Source: Hevea brasiliensis
Taxonomy: Eukaryota; Streptophyta; Magnoliopsida; Malpighiales; Euphorbiaceae
Direction of reading: 5' to 3'
NCBI RefSeq assembly: GCF_030052815.1
Contig: NC_079495.1
Span: 56,584,773 to 56,648,772, forward strand
Length of the DNA: 64,000 nt
Shown here: positions 33,746 to 43,991 of the stretch, in pieces
Layout: the number at the start of each line of letters is the position of its first letter
Position numbering within the stretch: position 1 is the stretch's first letter
Made by a program: the position numbers and the translations under genes
Notes under the pieces: model-generated
Databases searched by the model: none
What the model saw: only the letters and a program-made list of their open reading frames with translations
Told to the model about the DNA's origin: nothing

Positions 33746-36700
33746 TGTAACACCTTCCCTGTACCAACTCCGTACATTCTACTGTTCCGGTGACCGGTGT
33801 CGGTCCGGACAGCTAGAACGTCCGGAAAAGTATTTAAACTAAAGTCGGGAATCATAATTAACTCAAATATTAATAAGAAAAATTTAGTAAAAATTTTAAA
33901 AATAAAATACAACCAAGTCAAATGAGCCGGTGCCCAAGCGATGGGTAACCGGAGGGAAGTTGCGGTTCTCGCAACGAGGAGCCATAGACCTGGGGGAAAA
34001 ATTAGAAAATAATTTTTGGGACTCCAGAGAAGGGTTATTGAGGTTCCCATGGCATTAGAATGCCAAGAAAATACCTAGAAAATTTTTTCAATCGGTACAG
34101 ACAATTTTGACCCGTTAAGCCAAACGGAGGGCATTTTGGTCATTTCGCCTTCAGAGGTGATTTTTGGCCGACTTGTCCAGTTGATTAAATAATTAATATG
34201 ACATAAAATATGAATAAACATATGAATAAACATTACTAGAAATTAAATTGAAATTGAGTAGTGATGAAAAGAAAAGAAAAATCAAAGAAAAGCTTATTTA
34301 TGACATCATTGTGATGTCATTTAAAACTCACCAACCAATCACAAGCTAATAAACTTTCTTAAATACTTAAAAGAGACAAAATTAAGACCAAAATAATTAA
34401 GTTGCAGCTGCCTTCTTCCTCTCCAATTCCAGCCGAAATCTCTCTCTCTCTCAACCTCCATTAAACCTCACTTCCCAAGCTCCCTTTCTCCTTTGTTTCC
34501 ACCACTAAACCCTAAACCCCTTCATTAAAACTTAATCACACCTCTTGGGGAAGTGTTTGGCAGCCTAGAAAGTGAAGGAAAGTGAAGTTTTAAGTGGGGA
34601 AAAATCTGCCCTATTCAAGGTTAGTGCATATATATACTTAAATCTCCTTTATTCTATGTTAAAGCCTTAGAGTGAGCAAGAATTTGTAACTTAAATGAAT
34701 GAAATTTATGTTTATGCATGCCTTGAATTTCGGCAGCCCTAATGAGGGAACAATAATGGAATGTCTTGATGATTTTAATGGACTTAGAATGAATTGGAGA
34801 TTATGTTTAAGCTATATATTTACATAGATAATGATTTAGTGTGCTTAACCAAGGTGCATGGGTAAATTGGAATGGAAACTAGGGTTTTGAGGGTGAAAAA
34901 TTGACTTGGCTTAGGAAATTGTTAGAGCACATTTTAATGGTCAATTAGTGACCATTTTAGGTAAGTTAACCATAATTAGAACTGAAAAATAGTATGGTAA
35001 AGTGAAGGTGTAATCTGCCCTAGGGACAGCAGTAATGGACTGAGATTTCAGTCTAATTACACAGCCATAGCTTTGGCTGTCTTAGTCCAATTGGTGTTTG
35101 GCCAATTGGACATGAAACTAGACTTATAATGGCACATTTTTGCTGAAGAAACCATACCCAAAAGACCAAAGCAAGAGGACAAAAACTTGGCCCCAATCCA
35201 GACACCCTGCAACTGATTCTGCAGAATTGACCAAATGAACAGTAACTGTTCATTTGGCCATAACTCACTGTAGATTTGGTCAATTGACCTGAAATTTTTA
35301 CAGCAACAAGTTAAGACATAGACAAACAACTTTCATGAAGGAACCTACCCCAAATTATGGCCAGAACCTAACCCAAATGGCAGTGGCAGTCACTGTTCAT
35401 GTTACTGTAGATATGGTAATTTCTGCAGAATGCACATCCGGCCAGCTGTGGTTTTTGGACCATATCTGGAGCTACAAAACTCAAAATTCAGTGATTCAAA
35501 AAAGGAAATTTAACTAGACAAAATAAGGAACAACTTTCATGTTTTACATTTCTTCAAATTTCCACAGTAACAGTATCCAATGGAACAGTGAAGTTGACTC
35601 ACCAAAACTGAAAATTCTGCTTGTGTTGGTTTAAACTTTGAAATGGTATAAATGCATAATGCCAACAAGTTTGGAATGCCAAATGTGGTATGTAGGGAGT
35701 GCCAAAGTCGATGTACATATTTTTATTCTAAAAGTCAACATTTTTGTTGACCAATGAGGTGAATAGTAACACCAAAACATGAAATTCACAAATTGAAGAA
35801 TTTAAAAGTTTCAAATGCCCTAGTATACCTAACAAGATTGGTTTGGATAGTTTGGCATGCCAATAGGGTTCAGTTAGCAGTACTGAACATGGCAATATGC
35901 CATTCTGTGATTTTATGGCTTTTAGCCATTCTGACTTTGTATTGAGCTTTGACCTTGTGCCTGATATATTACCAGCTTGTTAGCTGTTCTGTTGCACACC
36001 GGGAGATGCATATGTGACCGATGGTGTGACGGCCCGAGGTACTTGATACCCAGTGCCAGTTTACCCGTTATCCAGTCCAGTCGTCTAGTGTAGGTTACTT
36101 GGGGCAACCAAATGAATAAAAGTGGACAAAGTAAATGATATACAAATACCAAACAAATAAAACGTACACATTCACTACACATTTAATTTCTTACTATTTT
36201 CTTTTATTATATTATTGCACCACTAAGCATTATTGCTTAGCGCGTTGCTTTTGCCACGCGTAGGTGCTGGAGATACAGATCATGAGCCCAGTAGACCACA
36301 GACTGGGTGAGTCCATCCCGCACTCGCACGATGTCCGTGTCACCTCAACTTCTGCAGTGCATTGGTAGGACATTAGGTGTCATTTTGACATTTTGTAACT
36401 TAACTTTGTTTTTCTCATATGTAATTAAACTTGTGTAATGTATATTGATGTTTATGTAAATTATGAAAATTGTACTTGTGAATGGAAATGCAAATGTTTA
36501 CTTGTGATTTATATGTGATCATCACATGTAATGGATGATTGAGAACTGGAATTGAAATGATGTTGAGATCTTAATATTGAGATTTTGTTGATAAATTGAA
36601 GTTGGGATTGTTTGGAAATTATTTGGAAGTGTTTTTAACAGGTTCCGAAGAACTATTTTCTCCATTTTTAACCGGTACTCCGCCGGATTTTCTTTAAAAT

Positions 36701-36869
36701 TTTCGGAACCTCAAATAAATAATAATTTTGATAAATGGCTTAAATAAATCATATTTCATAAATTAGCTTCAAAAGCATGACACAAATTAAGTAAGGTATA
36801 TTAGAGTGTGCCAGTACACCGTGTGGCATTACTTACTCTGCATATCGTACACGGGTAAGGGGTGTCACA
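33746..36869 (+). repeat. LTR-B2, 5' LTR of E5 (3124 bp)
   Basis: Starts TGTAACACCTTCCCTG and ends GGTAAGGGGTGTCACA, followed by a PBS. Palindrome ATGACATCA-TTG-TGATGTCAT at 34300-34320; (CT)n run near 34440; donor AAG|GTTAGTGC at 34619/34620; three hairpins between 35061 and 35257 and the palindrome GGTCAATTGACC at 35278-35289. It pairs with LTR-B3. Confidence 0.94.
35061..35289 (+). other. Hairpin cluster in LTR-B2
   Basis: In order: ACAGCCA/TGGCTGT (35061-35080); GTCCAATTGG/CCAATTGGAC with a 7-nt loop (35085-35111); CCAAATGAACAGT/ACTGTTCATTTGG with one central base (35231-35257); and the 12-bp palindrome GGTCAATTGACC (35278-35289). Equivalent structures occur in the other B LTRs and, for the second, in family A LTRs with a different closing pair. 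Role unknown; it may act in RNA. Confidence 0.65.
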
Positions 36870-36874
36870 TTTAG

Positions 36875-36887
36875 TGGTATCAGAGCA
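36875..36887 (+). other. E5 primer-binding site (tRNA-Met)
   Basis: TGGTATCAGAGCA five bases after LTR-B2, complementary to the 3' end of initiator tRNA-Met. Confidence 0.94.
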
Positions 36888-36996
36888 CGGTTTAGGCGTT
36901 TCTGGGCCTAGATTGAGTCCATACCATGCATTGCATTTGTAAGAGTCGAGGTGACACTAACGCAGATCTGTTTATCTTTCTTATTTTGAATAGGAT

Positions 36997-38100
36997 ATGG
37001 ATCCTTCATCTCAGAGAGCCGTTGAGGAGGAAGTGGAGAGTCATGCTCCACCTGCAGCAGCTGAGACTGGGGGCATGAGAGAAGCTACTCCGCCACTCAA
37101 GCGAGCTGCTTCGGCCTCCACGAGCCATGTTCCAACAAATGGCCGACTTCTTCGGACAAATGGCCGGGTAATGCCAGACCACCACCACCACCACCACGGC
37201 TCCACACAGAAATCACACTGGAAAGGCTAAGGAAGTTTGGAGCCGTGGACTTCTATGGCAAGAGAGAAGATGACTCATTGCGGTAGAATTGGTTGAACAG
37301 AATAGGCATAGTACTAAAACAACTTCACTGAACTCCAGAGCAAAACCTGTAAGCTGCCATCTCTTTAATGCAAGATGATGCATATGAGTGGTGGGACACC
37401 GTGTGCAGTGAAGTGCAGCGTAAGTCAGAACTTGGGACTTCTTCCTCTCTCGAATTCAAGAAGAAATATGTGGGCATCAGATACCGAAGAGAGAAGAAGA
37501 GAGTTTATTAACTCGAGGCAGACACCGGTGGGCCGAATATGAGAAGGAATTCGTAAGATTGAGCCGCTATGGAAGGGAGATAGTCCCTAATGAAGCTGAA
37601 AGGTGCAAGAGATTTGAAGAGGGACTAAATGACAACATCAAGATCCAGCTCACTGCCTTGGGAATCACAGAATTTACCAAGTTAGTGGAAGCTGCAATAA
37701 AGGTGGAAAAAGTGAGAATCAGTGAGCAGACCCGAAGGGAGAGATAGCGTAAGAGGCCCGGTCGTCTAGTTCAGCTCCTGTATTTGGGAAGAAGTTCAAG
37801 GGTCCTCCTGCACAGAGTTCAGCTCACCGGTCGTGGTCGTGGTCTCCTCAGGGGCCCAGGCCACAGTTCACCCCTAGGAGAGGTCAGTCCACACCATCAG
37901 TGGGCAGCTCTCCAGGGATGGGGTTCAGGGGACCAGCCCCAGCATCTTCTGCGTGTCCGCATTGCCTGAAATGGCACAAGGGGGAATGTTGGAGAGTAAC
38001 TGGTGCTTGCTTGAGGTGTGGGTCAACAGAGCATCAGTTGAAGAACTGTCCACGCAGAACTACTACAGTTGCTCCAACACAAGCGCATGCACTGCTCCGC
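36997..38100 (+). pseudogene. E5 gag
   Basis: ATG at 36997, four bases after the acceptor-like TAG|G. The first frame runs to 37228 (MDPSSQRAVEEEVESHAPPAAAE...) and contains a His run coded by a CAC repeat. After a frameshifted gap, the gag core is open at 37559-37747 (LSRYGREIVPNEAERCKRF...). The linker is broken, then the knuckles CPHCLKWHKGEC and [15 protein letters not shown] appear in 37900-38060. Breaks at 37742-37860 coincide with CAG or CTG differences from E4. Confidence 0.84.
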
Positions 38101-38659
38101 ACCACCAAGGGGTAGAAGGTCCGTAAATACGGCCGTGGGACCATCTCGCAGGCTCTGTTCGAGCCACAGAGAGGCCGATAATGCACCACCTGCCAGAAAT
38201 TATGCCTTGAGAGCTCAGGAGGAGCAAGATGCCCCGGACGTCATCAGGGGTACGTTCTTCCTCTACACTACACCTGTGCATGCATTGGTAGATCCAGGAT
38301 CTACTCATTCCTACATTTGCATCAACCTACCCGTAGAAAGGGGGATACTAGTAGGGGAGAGTGACCAAGACATTCTGGTCACTAATCCATTGGGTCACAG
38401 TGTGGTAGTGAACAAAGTATACAAGGGTTGCCCGTTAAGGATTCAGGGGTATGAATTCTTAGCAGACCTGATTGAGTTGCCCTTCCACGAGTTTGACGTG
38501 ATCTTGGGAATAGACTGGTTGTCACGTCATCAGGAAATAGTTGATTGCAAATTGAAGAGAATTTCTCTGAAAACTTCAAAGGGTAATGAGATCACAGTTG
38601 TGGGGGAAAGGACAGATTTCTTGTCCAATGTCATCTCACCACGATTGCAAGAAGAATGA
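38101..38659 (+). pseudogene. E5 protease
   Basis: Readable frame 38069-38659: [58 protein letters not shown] and ILGIDWLSRHQEIVDC. The match to E4 is near-complete. The frame is lost near 38640, where [10 protein letters not shown] becomes shifted by a short deletion. Confidence 0.86.
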
Positions 38660-39330
38660 TGAGAAAAGGTCGTGAAGCCTACCTAGCACATGTGGTGGAT
38701 ACTAGGCGTGCTAAGCCAAACTTGAGTGACATACCCACGAAGAGCCTTCCTGCAGGTATTTCTGAAGAGTTGCCTGGTTTGCCACCGTAAAGGGAAGTTG
38801 AATTTGCTATTGAGACACCGCCGGTACAAAGACCCATTTCCATTGCTCCTTATAGGATGGCACCCATCGAATTGAGAGAGTTGAAAACTCTTGCAAGAGT
38901 TATTAGATAAGGGTTCATACGCCCAATGTGTCACCATGGGGAGCTCGGTCTTGTTTGTGAAAAAGAAGGATGGGACTTTGAGGCTATGCATCGACACGGC
39001 AGATTGAATAAAGTGACTGTGAAGAACAAATATCCGTTGCCTAGAATTGATGATCTGTTTGATCAGTTGAAGGGAGCAGGAGTATTTTCTAAGATTGATC
39101 TCAGATCAGGGTATCATCAGCTGAGGGTGAAGGATGTAGATGTGCCCAAGACTGCATTCAGGACCCGGTATGGGCATTATGAGTTCCTAGTGATGCCCTT
39201 TGGCCTAACAAATGCACCAGCGGCATTTATGGACCTTATGAACCGTATATTCCATCCATACCTAGATCGGTTCGTAGTGGTCTTTATTGATGATATTTTG
39301 GTGTATTCCAAGACCAGTGAAGAAACATGA
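38660..39330 (+). pseudogene. E5 reverse transcriptase, truncated after FIDD box
   Basis: RT lead-in 38660-38925 is frameshifted several times. The frame 38926-39330 contains [67 protein letters not shown] and [15 protein letters not shown]. It then passes directly into integrase sequence at a GAAGAAACATGATG junction (39318-39331): the rest of RT, RNase H and the zinc region of integrase are missing. Confidence 0.87.
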
Positions 39331-39594
39331 TGCAGCATGGGTAATAGTGGATAGATTGACCAAGTCAGCACACTTTCTGCCAGTTAGGACTGACTACTCA
39401 CTGGAGAAGTTAGCAGAATTGTATATCAATGAGATAGTTAGACTGCATGGAATTTCACTTTCCATCATATCTGATCGAGACCCAAGGTTTACATCGAGAT
39501 TTTGGAAGAAGTTGCATGAATCCTTGGGTACACAACTCCACTTCAAGATGACTTTCCATCCTCGCACGGATGGGCAATCGTAAAGAGTAATCCA
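39315..39594 (+). pseudogene. E5 integrase core, 5' part
   Basis: After the deletion junction: [60 protein letters not shown] and HPRTDGQS. The first catalytic aspartate (MDFV) is lost with the deletion. TAA near 39581 arises where E3 reads CAGAAA. Ends at ATCCAG before the intron-like segment. Confidence 0.82.
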
Positions 39595-39669
39595 GTAAAC
39601 AATTGAAACCAATGAAATTGATACAAATATTGAATTGAAATGATAACAATAACATGAAATATATGTCAG
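39595..39669 (+). other. Intron-like segment in E5 integrase
   Basis: Homologue of the 75-bp segment in E3: begins GTAAACAATTGAAACC and ends ATATATGTCAG. One G is missing at each CAGG border (CCAGTAAAC and GTCAGTCC), so boundaries are uncertain by a base. Internal differences from E3 show that the copies have diverged and are not a recent transfer. Confidence 0.65.
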
Positions 39670-40431
39670 TCCTTGAGGATATCTTTGAGGAGTTGTGTCA
39701 TTGAGTTTGAGGGAAGTTGGGATAGATACCTCCCACTGGCAGAATTTGCATACAACAATAGCTACCAAGCTAGCATCCAAATGGCCCCATATGAAGCACT
39801 GTATGGGAGAAAATGTAGAACTCCAGTGTGCTGGACTGAATTGGGCGAAGACAAACTGGTAGGGCCAGACCTGGTGAAACAGGCTAAGGAAAAGGTGAAA
39901 TCAATCAAAGCCAACTTAAAGGTTGCCTCGCATGCATGTAAATCTTATGCCAACCTGAAGAGGAAAGAAATAGAATATGGGGTTGGCGACAAAGTGTTCC
40001 TCAAGGTGTCACCATGGAAGAAGGTATTGAGGTTTGGAAGGAAAGGTAAGTTTAGCCCTAGGTTCATTGGCCCATATGAAGTCATTGAACGTGTGGGTCC
40101 AGTGGCCTATAGGCTAGCTTTACCACCAGAGCTGGACAAGATCCACAATGTGTTCCACGTGTCTATGCTCAGAAGATACCGCTCAGATCCTTCACATGCA
40201 ATCTCTAGAGAAGAAATTGAAATACAGCCAGATTTGACATACGAAGAAGAACCTCTACGGATCTTGGCTCGGGAAGTGAAAGAGTTGAGAAACAAGCAAA
40301 TTCCATTGGTGAAAGTGCTTTGGAGGCACCACAACACCGAGGAGGAAACTTGGGAAAGTGAAGAGACGATGAGGCAACAGTTCCCTCAACTGTTTGCATC
40401 AGGTAAATTTCGAGGACGAAATTTAAATTAG
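39670..40431 (+). pseudogene. E5 integrase C-terminus with chromodomain
   Basis: Open frame 39673-40431: [125 protein letters not shown], then chromodomain-like [28 protein letters not shown]. It is the longest intact integrase tail in the window and ends at a natural TAG just before the PPT. Confidence 0.88.
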
Positions 40432-40442
40432 AGGGGAAGAGT
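40432..40442 (+). other. E5 polypurine tract
   Basis: AGAGGGGAAGAGTT just before LTR-B3. Upstream lies the hairpin AAATTTCG-AGGA-CGAAATTT (about 40407-40426), seen before the PPT in the other B copies. Confidence 0.8.
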
Positions 40443-43400
40443 TGTAACACCCTCCCTGTACCAACTCCGTATATTCTACTGTTCCGGTGACCGGTGTCGG
40501 TCCGGACAGCTAGAACGTCCGGAAAAGTATTTAAACTAAAGTCGGGAATCATAATTAACTCAAATATTAATAAGAAAAATTTAGTAAAAATTTTAAAAAT
40601 AAAATACAACCAAGTCAAATGAGCCGGTGCCCAAGCGATGGGTAACCGGAGGGAAGTTGCGGTTCTCGCAACGAGGAGCCCTAGACCTGGGGGAAAAATT
40701 AGAAAATAATTTTTGGGACTCCAGAGAAGGGTTATTGAGGTTCCCATGGCATTAGAATGCCAAGAAAATACCTAGAAAATTTTTTCAATCGGTACAGACA
40801 ATTTTGACCCATTAAGCCAAACGGAGGGCATTTTGGTCATTTCGCCTTCAGAGGTGGTTTTTGGCCGACTTGTCCAGTTGAGTAAATAATTAATATGACA
40901 TAAAATATGAATAAACATTACTAGAAATTAAATTGAAATTGAGTAGTGATGAAAAGAAAAGAAAAATCAAAGAAAAGCTTATTTATGACATCATTGTGAT
41001 GTCATTTAAAACTCACCAACCAATCACAAGCTAATAAACTTTCTTAAATACTTAAAAGAGACAAAATTAAGACCAACATAATTAAATTGCAGCTGCCTTC
41101 TTCCTCTCCAATTCCAGCCGAAATCTCTCTCTCTCTCAACCTCCATTAAACCTCACTTCCCAAGCTCCCTTTCTCCTTTGTTTCCACCACTAAACCCTAA
41201 ACCCCTTCATTAAAACTTAATCACACCTCTTGGGGAAGTGTTTGGCAGTCTAGAAAGTGAAGGAAAGTGAAGTTTTAAGTGGGGAAAAATCTGCCCTATT
41301 CAAGGTTAGTGCATATATATACTTAAATCTCCTTTATTCTATGTTAAAGCCTTAAAGTGAGCAAGAATTTGTAACTTAAATGAATGAAATTTATGTTTAT
41401 GCATGCCTTGAATTTCGGAAGCCCTAATGAGGGAACAATAATGGAGTGTCTTGATGATTTTAATGGACTTAGAATGAATTGGAGATTATGTTTAAGCTAT
41501 ATATTTACATAGATAATGATTTAGTGTGCTTAACCAAGGTGCATGGGTAAATTGGAATGGAAACTAGGGTTTTGAGGGTGAAAAATTGACTTGGCTTAGG
41601 AAATTGTTAGAGCACATTTTAATGGTCAATTAGTGACCATTTTAGGTAAGTTGACCATAATTAGAACTGAAAAATAGTATGGTAAAGTGAAGGTGTAATC
41701 TGCCCTAGGGACAGCAGTAATGGACTGAGATTTCAGTCCAATTATACAGCCATAGCTTTGGCTGTATTAGTCCAATTGGTGTTTGGCCAATTGTACATGA
41801 AACTAGGCTTATAATGGCACATTTTTGCTGAAGAAACCATACCCAAAAGACCAAAGCAAGAGGACCAAAACTTGGCCCCAATCCGGGCACCCTGCAACTG
41901 ATTCAGCAGAATTGACCAAATGAACAGTAACTGTTCATTTGGCCATAACTCACTGTAGATTTGGTCAATTGAACTGAAATTTTTACAGCAACAAGTTAAG
42001 ACATAGAAAAACAACTTTCATGAAGGAACCTACCCCAAATTATGGCCAGAACCTAACCCAAATGGCAGTGGCAGTCACTGTTCATGTTACTGTAGATATG
42101 GTAATTTCTGCAGAATGCACATCCGGCCAGCTGTGGTTTTTGGACCATATCTGGAGCTACAAAACTCCAAATGGAGTGATTCAAAAAAGGAAATTCAACT
42201 AGACAAAATAAGGAACAACTTTCATGTTTTACATTTCTTCAAATTTCCACAGTAACAGTGTCCAATGGAACAGTGAAGATGACTCACCAAAACTGAAAAT
42301 TCTGCTTGTGTTGGTTTAAACTTTGAAATGGTATAAATGCTTAATGCCAACAAGTTTGGAATGCCAAATGTGGTATGTAGGGAGTGCCAAAGTCGATGTA
42401 CATATTTTTATTCTAAAAGTCAACATTTTTGTTGACCAATGAGGTGAATAGTAACACCAAAACATGAAATTCACAAATTGAAGAATTTAAAAGTTTCAAA
42501 TGCCCTAGTATACCTAACAAGATTGGTTTGGATAGTTTGGCATGCCAATAGGGTTCAGTTAGCAGTACTGCACATGGAAATATGCCATTCTGTGATTTTA
42601 TGGCTTTTAGCCATTCTGACTTTGTATTGAGCTTTGGCCTTGTGCCTGATATATTACCAGCTTGTTAGCTGTTCTGTTGCACACCGGGAGATGCATATGT
42701 GACCGATGGTGTGACGGCCCGAGGTACTTGATACCCAGTGCCAGTTTACCCGTTATCCAGTCCAGTCGTCTAGTATAGGTTACTTGGGGCAACCAAATGA
42801 ATAAAAGTGGACAAAGTAAATGATATACAAATACCAAACAAATAAAACGTACACATTCACTACACATTTAATTTCTTACTATTTTCTTTTATTATATTAT
42901 TGCACCACTAAGCATTATTGCTTAGCGCGTTGCTTTTGCCACGCGTAGGTACTGGAGATACAGATCGTGAGCCCAGTAGACCACAGACTGGGTGAGTCCA
43001 TCCTGCAGCTCTGCACAGTGTCCGTGTCACCTCAATTTCTGCAGTGCATTGGTAGGACATTAGGTGTCATTTTGACATTTTGTAACTTAACTTTGTTTTT
43101 CTCATATGTAATTAAACTTGTGTAATGTATATTGATGTTTATGTAAATTATGAAAATTGTACTTGTGAATGGAAATGCAAATGTTTACTTGTGATTTATA
43201 TGTGATCATCACATGTAATGGATGATTGAGAACTGGAATTGAAATGATGTTGAGATCTTAATATTGAGATTTTGTTGATAAATTGAAGTTGGGATTGTTT
43301 GGAAATTATTTGGAAGTGTTTTTAACAGGTTCCGAAGAACTGTTTTCTCCATTTTTAGCCGGTACTCCGCCGGATTTTCTTTAAAATTTTCGAAACCTCA

Positions 43401-43557
43401 AATAAATAATAATTTTGATAAATGGCTTAAATAAATCATATTTCATAAATTAGCTTCAAAAGCATGACACAAATTAAGTAAGGTATATTAGAGTGTGCCA
43501 GTACACCGTGTGGCATTACTTACTCTGGTATACTGTAATCGGGTAAGGGGTGTCACA
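40443..43557 (+). repeat. LTR-B3, 3' LTR of E5 (3115 bp)
   Basis: Starts after the PPT and ends GGTGTCACA, followed by TSD GTCAC and E4 integrase sequence. Donor AAG|GTTAGTGC at 41304/41305. It carries variants shared only with LTR-B4 (GGCAGTCTAG near 41246; GGAAATATGCC near 42577; GTGTCCAATGG near 42258), which mark B4 as its copy. Confidence 0.94.
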
Positions 43558-43979
43558 GTCACCATGGAAGAAAGTGTTGAGGTTTGGAAGAAAAGGTAAG
43601 TTGAGCCCTAGGTTCATTGGCCCATATGAAGTCATTGAACGTGTGGGTCCAGTGGCCTCTGAGCTAGCTTTACCACCGTAGTGGACAAGATCCACAATGT
43701 GTTCCACGTGTCTATGCTCAGAAGATACCGCTCAGATCCTTCACATGTCATCTCCAGAGAAGAAATTGAAATACAGCCGGATTTGACATACGAAGAAGAA
43801 CCTCTACGGATCTTGGCTCGGGAAGTGAAAGAGTTGAGAAACAAGCAAATTCCATTGGTGAAAGTGCTTTGGAGGCACCACAACACCGAGGAGGCAACTT
43901 GGGAAAGTGAAGAGACGATGAGGCAACAGTTCCCTCAACTGTTTGCATCAGGTAAATTTCGAGGACGAAATTTAAATTA
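43558..43979 (+). pseudogene. E4 integrase C-terminal fragment, copy 1
   Basis: Continues the E4 integrase exactly from GTCACCATGG, with the chromodomain-like tail to TAG. Readable as [38 protein letters not shown]...[17 protein letters not shown]. Near 43655-43685 it differs from copy 2 at CAGAGCTGG (CGTAGTGG here), which breaks the frame. Only this fragment, about 420 bp of the element's 3' coding end, lies between LTR-B3 and LTR-B4. Confidence 0.85.
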
Positions 43980-43991
43980 GAGGGGAAGAGT

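Larger units (their letters stand above)
33746..43557 (+). mobile_element. E5: complete family B element inserted in E4 integrase
   Basis: LTR-B2, PBS, gag, pol, PPT and LTR-B3, flanked by TSD GTCAC. It is 9812 bp long and shorter than an E4-like element because about 1.24 kb from RT to integrase is deleted. It is the only element in the window with both LTRs, PBS, PPT and TSD visible in one uninterrupted stretch. Gag-Pol has stops and frameshifts. Confidence 0.93.

Noticed and set aside
35057..35329. Cys/Trp-containing antisense ORFs near the hairpin cluster in B LTRs (about 70-90 aa)
   Set aside because: They overlap the inverted repeats and are frameshifted in several LTRs; best explained as by-products of a conserved non-coding block.
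40205..40747. Antisense ORF of up to 182 aa at the 5' end of family B LTRs, open in many copies (also near 26300, 33750, 47300 and 61900)
   Set aside because: Copies descend from one LTR sequence, so repetition is not independent support. The frame extends into antisense of integrase, varies at both ends, and has no recognisable domain.
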